In this document: positions 19,454 to 26,797 of the stretch, in pieces | How the letters are laid out: each line of letters starts with the position of its first letter | Numbering within the stretch: the stretch's first letter is position 1 | From: Bacillota bacterium | GTDB lineage: Bacteria; Bacillota_A; Clostridia; Lachnospirales; Lachnospiraceae | DNA length: 64,000 nucleotides | Direction: 5' to 3' | Assembly: GCA_023443625.1 (NCBI GenBank) | Contig: JAEZTQ010000034.1 | Span: forward strand, 4,548-68,547 | Program-made: the position numbers and the translations under genes | Notes under the pieces: generated by a model | The model's database searches: none | Seen by the model: the letters and a program-made list of their open reading frames with translations, nothing else | What the model was told of the DNA's origin: nothing

Positions 19454-21448
19454 ATGGGTTCATTAGCCTTAGGATTGCTGGTTGCAGTCGGTGTCATTTT
19501 TGTATTATACTTACTGATTTTTGTTATCATTGGACTTCGGGTAATTTCATCAGATCAGGTGGCAGTAGTTGAAAAATGGTGGAGCTTTAAGGGATCATTA
19601 AAGGATTCGATTATTGCATTGAACAAAGAAGCAGGCTATTCGCCGGCGCTACTTCGAGGCGGTATTCATTTTAAATCTGCATTAATGTTCAAAATCCATA
19701 AGTATCCTCTAATTACCATACCTCAGGGTCAGATTGCTTATATCTTTGCAAGGGATGGTAAGCCTCTGGCGCCTGTTCAGACTTTAGGTAAAGTGGTATC
19801 GGAGGCAAATAATTTTCAGGATGTTACGGGATTCCTAAAAAATGGTGGTCAGAGAGGACCTCAAAGGGGAATTCTAAGAGAGGGTACATATGCCATTAAT
19901 TTAGCACAGTTTATTGTTATCACTCCCGTTGAGATTAAGGCAATCTTTAACAGCTCTAAAGGTGAGCGAATGGAGCTATTAAGCATGCAAAAGACCTTGC
20001 TGGAAAGAAATGCTTTCAGTCCAGTTATCATTATGGGTAATGGTGGTGAAGCAAGTGACAGCATGGGTATTGTTACCGTACATGACGGATTGTCCCTACA
20101 GGAGGGCGAAATTATAGCACCCTATGTTGGTGAGGAACATGCAAGCTTCCAGGATCCTGAGAAGTTCTTAGAGCTTAACGGAAGACGTGGTAAACAGCTT
20201 CAGGTATTAACCGATGGTACCTATTATATCAACAGGCTCTTTGCTACGGTAGAATACAGACCAAAGACAGTAGTACCCATTGGTTTTGTTGGTGTAGTGG
20301 TATCCTTCTTTGGTAATGAAGGAGTAGATACCACGGGTGCTGATTATAAGCACGGGGAGTTGGTTGGTCCAGGCTGCAAGGGTGTATTAGAGAAACCTCT
20401 AATGCCGGGTAAGTATGCATTTAATACAGATGCCGGGAAAGTAGTTCTTGTACCTACAACGAATATCATATTGAAATGGAACAAATCTGAAGTCGGTACT
20501 CATAAATATGATGAGAACCTGACAGAAGTAGATATCATTACAAAGGATGCTTTTGAGCCATCCCTGCCGCTGTCCGTTGTTATGCATATCGATTATAAGC
20601 AGGCACCTTGGGTAATTCAACGTTTTGGTGATATTAGCATGCTGGTAAACCAATCCCTTGATCCATTAGTAAGTGCGTATTTTAAAGATGTTGCACAGAC
20701 GAAGACATTAATTGAGCTTATTCAGGAACGTAGTGAAATCCGTGAGAGAGCTCTCGGTGAGATGAAGGATAAATTCGCAAAATATAACCTTCAGTTAGAG
20801 GAAGTATTAATCGGTACTCCAAAATCTCCTGTGGCGGATAAACAGATTGAGAATATTCTAACACAGCTTCGTGAAAGACAGATTGCAGAGGAGAAGAAGG
20901 TTACTTATCAGAAACAGCAGTCTGCAGCAGAGAGCGAAAAGTCTCTCCGTGAAGCGCAAGCAGTTGCAGAACAGCAAAGCTTCCTTACCAGATCTAAAAT
21001 ACAAATTGATATTGAACGGAATAACGGTGCTGCTTTGGCAAGCAAGGCTGAGCAGGAAGCTAATCAGATTGTTGCACTTGCAAAAGCGAATTCCTCTAGA
21101 ATTACCTTGGAAGGTGAAGCGGAGGCTTCGAAGGAAAGCAATGTGGGTCTAGCGAAGGCCAGGGCAATTGATGCTCAGGTTAAGGCTTATGGAGGAGCAG
21201 AATTTAGAGTTATTCAGGAAGTTACTGATAAGCTATCTGATGCCATTAAGAGTGCTAAGGTTGACATCGTTCCAAAGACTGTAGTAAATATGGGCAGCAA
21301 CGATAAGGACAATGCAGCTAGCAGCAGTACGATATTAGATACTCTTCTAAAATTCATTACCCTAGAGAAGCTGGGTGTGAAAGTTAATGACAGCAATGAT
21401 GTGGCTTTGGAGTTGGTAGCACCCACTGTTGAGAAAGCTTCTGAATAA
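19454..21448 (+). CDS. SPFH/band-7 domain protein, flotillin-like
   Basis: 664-aa membrane-associated protein. One N-terminal hydrophobic helix (about residues 5-28) precedes an unusually long region (30-300) that includes band-7-like strands (VISSDQVAVVEKWWSFKG, GRRGKQLQVLTDGTYYINR, VVPIGFVGVVVSFFG). The classical SPFH core follows (about 300-450), then a charged Ala/Glu-rich coiled coil (about 460-600) with repeated EAQAVAEQ- and AKAN-type segments. Such proteins oligomerise into membrane scaffolds. The C-terminus (about 600-664) is soluble. The ribosome-binding site is weak. No NfeD partner is seen next to it, which is unusual for flotillin-like genes. Confidence 0.85.
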   Translation: MGSLALGLLVAVGVIFVLYLLIFVIIGLRVISSDQVAVVEKWWSFKGSLKDSIIALNKEAGYSPALLRGGIHFKSALMFKIHKYPLITIPQGQIAYIFARDGKPLAPVQTLGKVVSEANNFQDVTGFLKNGGQRGPQRGILREGTYAINLAQFIVITPVEIKAIFNSSKGERMELLSMQKTLLERNAFSPVIIMGNGGEASDSMGIVTVHDGLSLQEGEIIAPYVGEEHASFQDPEKFLELNGRRGKQLQVLTDGTYYINRLFATVEYRPKTVVPIGFVGVVVSFFGNEGVDTTGADYKHGELVGPGCKGVLEKPLMPGKYAFNTDAGKVVLVPTTNIILKWNKSEVGTHKYDENLTEVDIITKDAFEPSLPLSVVMHIDYKQAPWVIQRFGDISMLVNQSLDPLVSAYFKDVAQTKTLIELIQERSEIRERALGEMKDKFAKYNLQLEEVLIGTPKSPVADKQIENILTQLRERQIAEEKKVTYQKQQSAAESEKSLREAQAVAEQQSFLTRSKIQIDIERNNGAALASKAEQEANQIVALAKANSSRITLEGEAEASKESNVGLAKARAIDAQVKAYGGAEFRVIQEVTDKLSDAIKSAKVDIVPKTVVNMGSNDKDNAASSSTILDTLLKFITLEKLGVKVNDSNDVALELVAPTVEKASE

Positions 21449-21507
21449 GGATATAAGTTGAAATAAAAGAGAATATTTAATTTTATACCAAAGCTCTAAT
21501 TTTTAAG

Positions 21508-21549
21508 CCTTCAAACTGATTGATATTATCACTTAGTTTGAAGGTTTTT
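21508..21549 (+). terminator. terminator after the SPFH gene
   Basis: Perfect 10-bp stem CCTTCAAACT (21508-21517) with AGTTTGAAGG (21535-21544), then five T. Confidence 0.88.
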
Positions 21550-21685
21550 CTATAATTGGATAATGTACATAAAGATGTGTTTAAAAGTAATATACATAGT
21601 GTTTTAATTTTAAATAAGTCTATCTGTGAAGTATAATATAGATTCAAATATTGAACCATGGAAAAATTAGACCATAATATTTTCT

Positions 21686-21748
21686 GGGGGGGGGGTATCA
21701 TTGGAAAAACATATATAAAGTAATCATTGGAAAAATATACATAAAGTT
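21686..21748 (+). repeat. run of ten G followed by a 26-bp direct repeat, just upstream of the blaI-type promoter
   Basis: Ten consecutive G occupy 21686-21695. Immediately after come two copies of a 26-bp unit beginning ATCATTGGAAAAA (21697-21722 and 21723-21748), differing at about four positions. The second copy ends 1 nt before the -35 box. The A-rich units could act as an upstream promoter element; a homopolymer of this length is prone to length change. Confidence 0.7.
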
Positions 21749-21749
21749 G

Positions 21750-21797
21750 TTGACAAACATTATAGACAAATGTATACTATGAATATAGACAAATGTA
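21750..21797 (+). promoter_or_regulatory. sigma-A promoter with two BlaI/MecI-type operator boxes
   Basis: TTGACA (21750-21755), 17-bp spacer, TATACT (21773-21778). Two identical boxes ATAGACAAATGTA lie at 21762-21774, abutting the -10, and 21785-21797, over the start point. Each contains GACA-AA-TGTA, close to the TACA-NN-TGTA dyad bound by BlaI/MecI repressors. The regulator encoded downstream is of this family, so autorepression is a strong inference. Confidence 0.75.
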
Positions 21798-21820
21798 GAT
21801 TAAATGAATTGGAGAATAGT

Positions 21821-21883
21821 GTGAAAATAAAAAGCAATTTTCACACTTAGAAGTTTGTGCCTGCGTAATCCTCGGCACAAACT
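21821..21883 (+). promoter_or_regulatory. two stem-loops in the leader of the blaI-type operon
   Basis: Hairpin one is GTGAAAAT (21821-21828) with ATTTTCAC (21837-21844). Hairpin two is AGTTTGTGCC (21852-21861) with GGCACAAACT (21874-21883). They lie between the promoter and the ribosome-binding site. Segment 21851-21882 is similar to 24244-24274 behind the same operon, so it belongs to a small repeat family. No terminator T-run follows. Confidence 0.6.
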
Positions 21884-21912
21884 AACTCAAAGGGAAGGAA
21901 TGTACTGTTAGT

Positions 21913-22371
21913 ATGAAGGAAAAAGATCAAATTACGGACTATGCTATAAGCAATGAAAAAACTGGGATAGAAAAAGAAGTAAATGGCCTGGACAATTTCA
22001 TATCTAAATTACCTGAGTCAGAATATGAAGTTATGGCGGCAGTTTGGATGAACACCCCGCCAATAACAACTACTGTACTTATGAAGCAGATAGGTAATGA
22101 GAAGGGGTGGAAGCTTCAGACACTGGTTACCTTACTGAACCGCCTTACAGAAAGAGGTTTTATACGCAGTGAGAAATTAGGAAAAGAGCGAACCTACTTT
22201 CCTTGTATCAAATATGAGGATTATATTAAGTATGAAACATCACTTTTTGTAAAGCGATATCACAATAATTCATTATTTCAACTTGTCAGTGCTTTTTCAG
22301 GAAACAGTAAGCTTAGTAAGGAAGAAATAGAGGAATTAAGTGAATGGTTAAGGAAACAGGAGGAGGTATAA
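21913..22371 (+). CDS. BlaI/MecI/CopY-family transcriptional repressor
   Basis: 152-aa winged-helix repressor. After a 30-residue polar N-terminus the family pattern is clear: LPESEYEVMAAVWMNTPPITTTVLM, KGWKLQTLVTLLNRLTERGFI and KLGKERTYFPCI (about residues 32-100), then a dimerisation helix region. Members bind TACA/TGTA dyads and are cleaved or inactivated when the partner BlaR1/MecR1 metalloprotease senses its ligand. The start ATG is about 12 nt from GGGAAGG, rather long. The receptor gene follows after one base, so the two are a unit, and the promoter carries matching boxes. Confidence 0.92.
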   Translation: MKEKDQITDYAISNEKTGIEKEVNGLDNFISKLPESEYEVMAAVWMNTPPITTTVLMKQIGNEKGWKLQTLVTLLNRLTERGFIRSEKLGKERTYFPCIKYEDYIKYETSLFVKRYHNNSLFQLVSAFSGNSKLSKEEIEELSEWLRKQEEV

Positions 22372-22372
22372 C

Positions 22373-24067
22373 TTGAAGCATTTATTCTCTTTGTACCTGA
22401 TGAATACTGTTAATATCACATTTTTTATTCTCTTGCTATTATTAGTTCAACCAATGATTCGAAAACATTTTTCTGCTGTTTGTCTATATCGTGTATGGGT
22501 GATATTGCTTATTGGCCTATTAATACCGATTCGTTTTGAGCTCATAAATCCTTTAATTCATCTTGGCATACCGCGGATGACTGTAGATGATAAAGCGGCA
22601 TATGAACTTGATACACATGTTTCCTATGAAGTTAACAAAGATGCTGATAAATATAGCCTGCCAGCTTCCCAGTTTGTTCTATCTGACAGTAACAATATAT
22701 CACAAGCAAGGGCAAGTAACTCCTTAGGGCAGTACCTTTTCGGAATTATTAATAGTTTCATTCACAATGGGCTATTATATTTGCTTTGGATTATTGGTGC
22801 AGTATTACTCCTTACAATGAACATTGTTTCGTATTATAGATACAAAAGGCAGATCAAAGGATTTCTTCAACCGGCGAAGGAAGAGATATTGGAGGAAATC
22901 AGCATATGTATTAATGATGTGAAGCAAAAAAATAGCAGATGGAATAATCGATCCAGGATATTTCTAAGGAAAACTGCTGTTTTTGAGTGTTCAATCATTG
23001 AAAGTCCAATAACAATAGGCATCCTCAACCCGATGATAATATTACCGAAAGAATCTTATACAAAAAAAGATTTAAACTTTTTACTGCAGCATGAGCTCGT
23101 ACATATTCTACAGAAAGATTCTTTGATTAAATTGATTCGGTTAATTGTACTTTCACTTAATTGGTTTAATCCCATTTGCTATGTATTATCCAGAAATCTT
23201 GATAATTGGTGTGAAGCTGCCTGTGATGAAATTGTTCTACATAAAGCAGTAAAATCGGATTGCCTTTATTACTGCAAGCTGATATTAAAGTGTGCATCGA
23301 CACAGATAAAGCAGACGCCATCATTATTAATTAATTTTTATGGAGGAAAAAACAATATGAAACTTAGATTCAAGTCTATATTAATACAGAATAAAAAACG
23401 TTCCGGTAAATTCCTGTTAGTACTAATTATAGGGATAGTCTCGACAACGGTGATTGTAACTGCCGGTAATCAAAAGGCAAAAGCTACCTCAGAAAGTGAT
23501 TTCTTAGAAGGAACAATCAAGGATACACTTAGTGAAGGAGATGCTATAACAGGCTCTCAAGAAATTGTCGAAGATATTAATACTGAAGCATCAGAAGGAA
23601 CCAAAACACAAGATGTCAGTGATGCTGTATCAATTGATGTTGATACAGTCGACGTCGGTGAACTGGATGTCGATATTGCAGATGCTGCAGATTCGGATTC
23701 TTTAAGGGCTTCCATTGTAGAGTTTGCTAAGCAAGCTGAGGGTACTCCCTATCTTTGGGGTGGTACTGATCTTAGCACCGGGGTTGATAGCAGTGGTTTT
23801 GTTCAAGCAATCTATAAGAACTTTGGTTATGATATCCCCAGAATTTCAAGAGATCAGTTGAATGAAAGTAAGGCAATACATTTGGATGAATTACTGCCTG
23901 GGGATTTGGTTTTTTATAAGGGAGCAGAGGATAATAACGTTAACCATGTAGGTATGTATATTGGCGATAATCAGGTTATCCATGCTGCTAATGCAAAAGT
24001 TGGTGTAGTTATTTGTGATATGAACTATCGCACACCTCATAGCGGTGGAAGATATCTGCCAGATTAA
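22373..24067 (+). CDS. BlaR1/MecR1-like M56 metalloprotease receptor with a C-terminal NlpC/P60-like domain lacking the catalytic Cys
   Basis: 564-aa membrane receptor. Three N-terminal membrane helices (about 10-30, 35-55, 120-145) surround the M56 peptidase domain with the zinc motif HELVH (His240, Glu241, His244); a further helix lies at about 343-362. After an acidic linker (365-440) comes an NlpC/P60 fold (about 443-564) instead of the usual penicillin-binding sensor. Its motif reads GVDSSGF, with Ser473 where the family has the nucleophilic Cys (codon AGC; TGC would be one base away). The candidate histidines remain (NHVGMYIG His525, IHAAN His537). TTG start with AGGAGG 6 nt upstream. 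I infer a peptidoglycan-fragment sensor that signals to the BlaI-type repressor. Confidence 0.88.
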   Translation: MKHLFSLYLMNTVNITFFILLLLLVQPMIRKHFSAVCLYRVWVILLIGLLIPIRFELINPLIHLGIPRMTVDDKAAYELDTHVSYEVNKDADKYSLPASQFVLSDSNNISQARASNSLGQYLFGIINSFIHNGLLYLLWIIGAVLLLTMNIVSYYRYKRQIKGFLQPAKEEILEEISICINDVKQKNSRWNNRSRIFLRKTAVFECSIIESPITIGILNPMIILPKESYTKKDLNFLLQHELVHILQKDSLIKLIRLIVLSLNWFNPICYVLSRNLDNWCEAACDEIVLHKAVKSDCLYYCKLILKCASTQIKQTPSLLINFYGGKNNMKLRFKSILIQNKKRSGKFLLVLIIGIVSTTVIVTAGNQKAKATSESDFLEGTIKDTLSEGDAITGSQEIVEDINTEASEGTKTQDVSDAVSIDVDTVDVGELDVDIADAADSDSLRASIVEFAKQAEGTPYLWGGTDLSTGVDSSGFVQAIYKNFGYDIPRISRDQLNESKAIHLDELLPGDLVFYKGAEDNNVNHVGMYIGDNQVIHAANAKVGVVICDMNYRTPHSGGRYLPD

Positions 24068-24092
24068 AAAGAGTGTCCAATAAAGTTACAAT

Positions 24093-24134
24093 AAAACAGC
24101 CCAGAGCAATAGAATTTAACTCTAGGCTGTTTTT
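24093..24134 (+). terminator. terminator after the BlaR1-like gene
   Basis: Stem AAAACAGCC (from about 24093) with GGCTGTTTT (ending near 24133), extended by CAGAG / CTCTA, then T-rich. Confidence 0.8.
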
Positions 24135-24243
24135 AGCTAGAACCAAAAGAACTTACTTTTAGAGGGATTTTGCGGATTCTTGACAGTGATTTTTAAATTT
24201 TATAAGACAATGCCAGTGAATTATTGGCATATAGTATATGAAA

Positions 24244-24274
24244 AAGTTTGTTCCTACAGATCTTCAGCACAGAC
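24244..24274 (+). repeat. second copy of the blaI-leader hairpin-like segment
   Basis: AAGTTTGTTCCT and TCAGCACAGAC align with AAGTTTGTGCCT and TCGGCACAAAC at 21851-21882. The two copies flank the blaI-blaR1-like operon on either side. Confidence 0.45.
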
Positions 24275-24312
24275 ATAAATGCAAAAACATACGCAGGAAT
24301 GAGGTTATATAA

Positions 24313-24335
24313 ATTGCGCCCAGCCTGGGCGCAAT
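24313..24335 (-). terminator. perfect 10-bp hairpin just past the PilZ gene
   Basis: ATTGCGCCCA (24313-24322), 3-nt loop, TGGGCGCAAT (24326-24335). It lies 20 nt beyond the stop of the minus-strand PilZ gene. There is no strong T-run in either direction, so termination is likely but not certain. Confidence 0.55.
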
Positions 24336-24355
24336 CTAACTAGTGAAAGTCTGAA

Positions 24356-25045
24356 TTATTTGATATGTAAGATAGTATGAGAAGGAGATGAATACAATTT
24401 TGTTTTATTGCGTAGCTGTTCACCCTGCTTCTGTGCTATAAATTTACCAAGTAATAAATTCTTCTCGATAAATTTGCAGCCATACAAAGTAGAACCCAGA
24501 TTAGGTAAAGGTTCTTTTCTGACAATAGCACCTGAAATATTAATCATGATATTCTTATGTTTTAATTTTAAGCGAAAAGTTCTTTCAATATCAAAATCTT
24601 CCTTGGTAATAAAGGATACACCAGTCTCGCTAATATCCCTAATCAGTACGGATAATGCAGCCTGCCCCTTGGCGGTATTAATATAGATAAACATCTCTTC
24701 ACCGATATACATGCGAAAGGCATCTCTTCGATTATGGGGTTTGCCCATACCAGAGAGATCCATTTTATGATAGATTCCACCATCATACTTAACAAGTTTT
24801 ATACTTACATTCTCCCAGATGTAAAGTTTACCGTCAGATTTGTACAAAAAATTAATTATACATTGATCTGAAAAACCCACGGTTTGTTCATTTACTTTAA
24901 TGCTCTTAATCAATACAGAATTATTAATAATAAATCTGATTTCGCTCTTAAAGTTCATTGTCTTTCCATTACATTTTACTTCAACCTCAATGTCCCCATC
25001 CTTTGATATCTCATCAATAATCAAGGTCTCACCCCCAAGACTCAT
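24356..25045 (-). CDS. PilZ domain c-di-GMP-binding protein, YcgR-like
   Basis: 229-aa cytoplasmic protein with two beta domains. The N-terminal part (about 1-110) resembles the YcgR-N/flagellar-brake domain. The C-terminal PilZ domain (about 115-225) has the arginine motif RRDAFR and the downstream DISETGVSF, both needed for c-di-GMP binding. Such proteins slow the flagellar motor or control exopolysaccharide when c-di-GMP rises. GGGGGTGAG lies just upstream of the start. It is monocistronic. A second, shorter PilZ protein is encoded at 36380. Confidence 0.9.
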   Translation of the reverse strand: MSLGGETLIIDEISKDGDIEVEVKCNGKTMNFKSEIRFIINNSVLIKSIKVNEQTVGFSDQCIINFLYKSDGKLYIWENVSIKLVKYDGGIYHKMDLSGMGKPHNRRDAFRMYIGEEMFIYINTAKGQAALSVLIRDISETGVSFITKEDFDIERTFRLKLKHKNIMINISGAIVRKEPLPNLGSTLYGCKFIEKNLLLGKFIAQKQGEQLRNKTKLYSSPSHTILHIK

Positions 25046-25151
25046 CTATATATATACAATATCTCATATTTTTTTACAATACAAGATAATAATAATTACA
25101 TAATACGACATAATCCGACATTTGTAAATTACATAAAGCTATAATTCGGAT

Positions 25152-25192
25152 GTTTTCTGTTAGGCGTTTTCTGTTAGGCGTTTTCTGTTAGG
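25152..25192 (+). repeat. three tandem 14-bp repeats abutting a promoter
   Basis: GTTTTCTGTTAGGC at 25152-25165, again at 25166-25179, and 13 bases of a third copy at 25180-25192. The third copy ends one base before the -35 box of the alcohol dehydrogenase promoter. It could be a cluster of regulator sites on the same face of the DNA or an unstable repeat. Confidence 0.8.
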
Positions 25193-25193
25193 A

Positions 25194-25221
25194 TTGACAG
25201 GCCTTGGATTAAAAGTATAAT
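25194..25221 (+). promoter_or_regulatory. sigma-A promoter of the alcohol dehydrogenase gene
   Basis: TTGACA (25194-25199), 16-bp spacer, TATAAT (25216-25221). Both hexamers match consensus. Confidence 0.8.
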
Positions 25222-25264
25222 TAAGATAGTTCACAAAGTATTACAATAAAGGAGAATAATCGCG

Positions 25265-26395
25265 ATGAATACTAATTTATATATGCCTACTAAGGTTATC
25301 ATGTCCCAGGAGTGCATTCTTAACAATACCCAGCTTTTGAATAAATATGGACGGAGGGCATTGATTGTGACCGGTCTCCATTCCTCTAAAGCAAATGGTG
25401 CTTTAGAAGATATCACAAAGGCACTGGCTTCTCTTAATATAGACTATTTTATTTTTGATAAAGTTATGGCTAATCCCACCGTTGCCTGTGTATATGAAGG
25501 TGCAGCTTTTGCAAAGGACAATAAGGTGGATTTTGTGATTGGCTTGGGAGGTGGTTCTCCTATGGATGCAGCAAAGGCTATGGCATTACTGGCAGTACAG
25601 GAGATTCCTGAAGAGGAATTGTTCTTAAACCAGTTTGGGGATGAGGCATTGCCCTTAATTATGATACCTACTACAGCAGGAACAGGGTCAGAAGTTACCT
25701 CTAATTCCATTCTGTCTAGTGATGTATTACAGACAAAAAGGAGTATATCTTCTCCAAGCCTTTATCCTAAGCTGGCATTATTAGATGCAAAGTATATGAA
25801 GCAGCTGCCTATGTCCATTACTATTAATACAGCATTAGATGCGCTCTCTCATGCGATTGAAGGGATGATATCCCTACGATCAACAGTTTTTAGTGATTTT
25901 GTTGCAGTTGAGAGTATAAAGAAAATAGCAGCCTGTTTAAAATATCTCTCTTTGGGAAAGGAGCAGGATATTACAAACTTAACTGTGGATATCAGAGAAA
26001 AATTATTATATGGTTCCATGCTGGCAGGTATTGTTATTTCCCATACCGGCACTACGGCGGTTCATGCTATGGGCTACTCTTTAACCTATTTTAAAAACAT
26101 TGATCATGGAAGAGCAAATGCCCTTTTGCTTCCTAGCTTTTTAAGATTTATAGCAAAAAGTAATGGGGAGTTAGTGTCTAAGGTTTTAGAGCCCATGGGT
26201 ATGAGAACAATTGATGAATTTGAAGCTTTATTTCTTGGCTTGATCGGAGAAGAGGAGAAGATTACAGCAAAAGACTTAGAACTTTTTACAGAGATTTCAT
26301 CAAAAGCAAAAAGTATTCCTAATTCAAAAGTAGTGCCTTTAAAAGAGGATATCTACAACTTATATGCAAGAAGTCTTCAAATCTTAGATAGTTAA
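25265..26395 (+). CDS. iron-containing alcohol dehydrogenase
   Basis: 376-aa group III (Fe-dependent) alcohol dehydrogenase that oxidises or reduces alcohols and aldehydes with NAD(P)H. The Rossmann-like part has GLGGGSPMDAAKA (about residues 97-109) and PTTAGTGSEVT (about 138-148). Metal ligands are in TALDALSHAIEG (Asp and His), GTTAVHAMGY (His) and IDHGRANA (His). Likely used to reoxidise NAD(P)H in fermentation; the substrate cannot be assigned. AAAGGAG precedes the start. The last codons and the stop lie inside the first unit of a tandem repeat array. No terminator is obvious before the array. Confidence 0.93.
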   Translation: MNTNLYMPTKVIMSQECILNNTQLLNKYGRRALIVTGLHSSKANGALEDITKALASLNIDYFIFDKVMANPTVACVYEGAAFAKDNKVDFVIGLGGGSPMDAAKAMALLAVQEIPEEELFLNQFGDEALPLIMIPTTAGTGSEVTSNSILSSDVLQTKRSISSPSLYPKLALLDAKYMKQLPMSITINTALDALSHAIEGMISLRSTVFSDFVAVESIKKIAACLKYLSLGKEQDITNLTVDIREKLLYGSMLAGIVISHTGTTAVHAMGYSLTYFKNIDHGRANALLLPSFLRFIAKSNGELVSKVLEPMGMRTIDEFEALFLGLIGEEEKITAKDLELFTEISSKAKSIPNSKVVPLKEDIYNLYARSLQILDS

Positions 26396-26635
26396 GCATT
26401 GATATTAGGTAGTAGTAAAGCATTGATTTTAGATAATAGTTAGTACTGATATTAGATAATAGCTAAGCATTGATTTAGATAAGAGTTAGCACTGATTTTA
26501 GATAGTAGTAAAGCATTGATTTAGATAATAGTTAGCACTGATTTTAGATAGTAGTAAAGCATTGATTTAGATAATAGAGAGTACTGATATCAGATAGTAG
26601 CTAAGCATTGATATTAGTTAGTTAAAGCAATGATT
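26384..26635 (+). repeat. array of about eleven 21-24-bp tandem repeats between the alcohol dehydrogenase gene and glnA
   Basis: Units begin TTAGATA and end near ATTGAT or ACTGATT. Two versions alternate: one with TAGTAAAGCATTGAT and one with TAATAGTTAGCACTGATT. Units 5+6 and 7+8 form nearly identical 46-bp dimers, indicating duplication of dimers. The first unit covers the last four codons and stop of the upstream gene (26384-26395). The array is rich in stop codons in all plus-strand frames and has no coding potential. It ends about 7 bp before the glnA promoter. Confidence 0.9.
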
Positions 26636-26641
26636 TTTTTA

Positions 26642-26670
26642 TTGACAAAATGAAAGCCCGCTGTTATTAT
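26642..26670 (+). promoter_or_regulatory. sigma-A promoter of glnA, overlapped by a dyad
   Basis: TTGACA (26642-26647), 17-bp spacer, TATTAT (26665-26670). A dyad spans the -10 box: GCCCGC and GTTATT (26656-26668) pair with AATAAC and GTGGGC (26675-26686) around a 6-nt centre. It could be an operator, or an RNA stem if a transcript starts farther upstream. Confidence 0.75.
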
Positions 26671-26682
26671 CATAAATAACGT

Positions 26683-26723
26683 GGGCAAAGAGGTTCCGAA
26701 ATAGGGGCACTTTGTCCATTTTT
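26683..26723 (+). terminator. leader terminator (attenuator) upstream of glnA
   Basis: GGGCAAAG (26683-26690) pairs with CTTTGTCC (26710-26717), with an inner TTCC / GGGG helix capped by the hexaloop GAAATA, followed by five T. It lies about 75 nt before the glnA start and just after the promoter. Its 5' arm overlaps the 3' arm of the dyad at 26656-26686, so the two could be mutually exclusive. The ANTAR protein encoded after glnA is the natural candidate antiterminator; the loops do not show the A1/G4 pattern clearly. Confidence 0.65.
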
Positions 26724-26797
26724 GGTATCAGTAAATATGGTAACTATTAATGGATAGCGTATGAAGCGCATATAATTGAGTGTGAGGAGTGAGGAAA

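Noticed and set aside
26384..26635. CRISPR array
   Set aside because: Units are directly contiguous with no unique spacers, and no cas genes are near. It is a plain tandem repeat.
26656..26723. Consensus ANTAR two-hairpin RNA
   Set aside because: Two hexaloop stems can be drawn (ATCATA and GAAATA), but neither loop has both A at position 1 and G at position 4, and the first stem is upstream of the predicted start point. Kept only as a possible attenuator.
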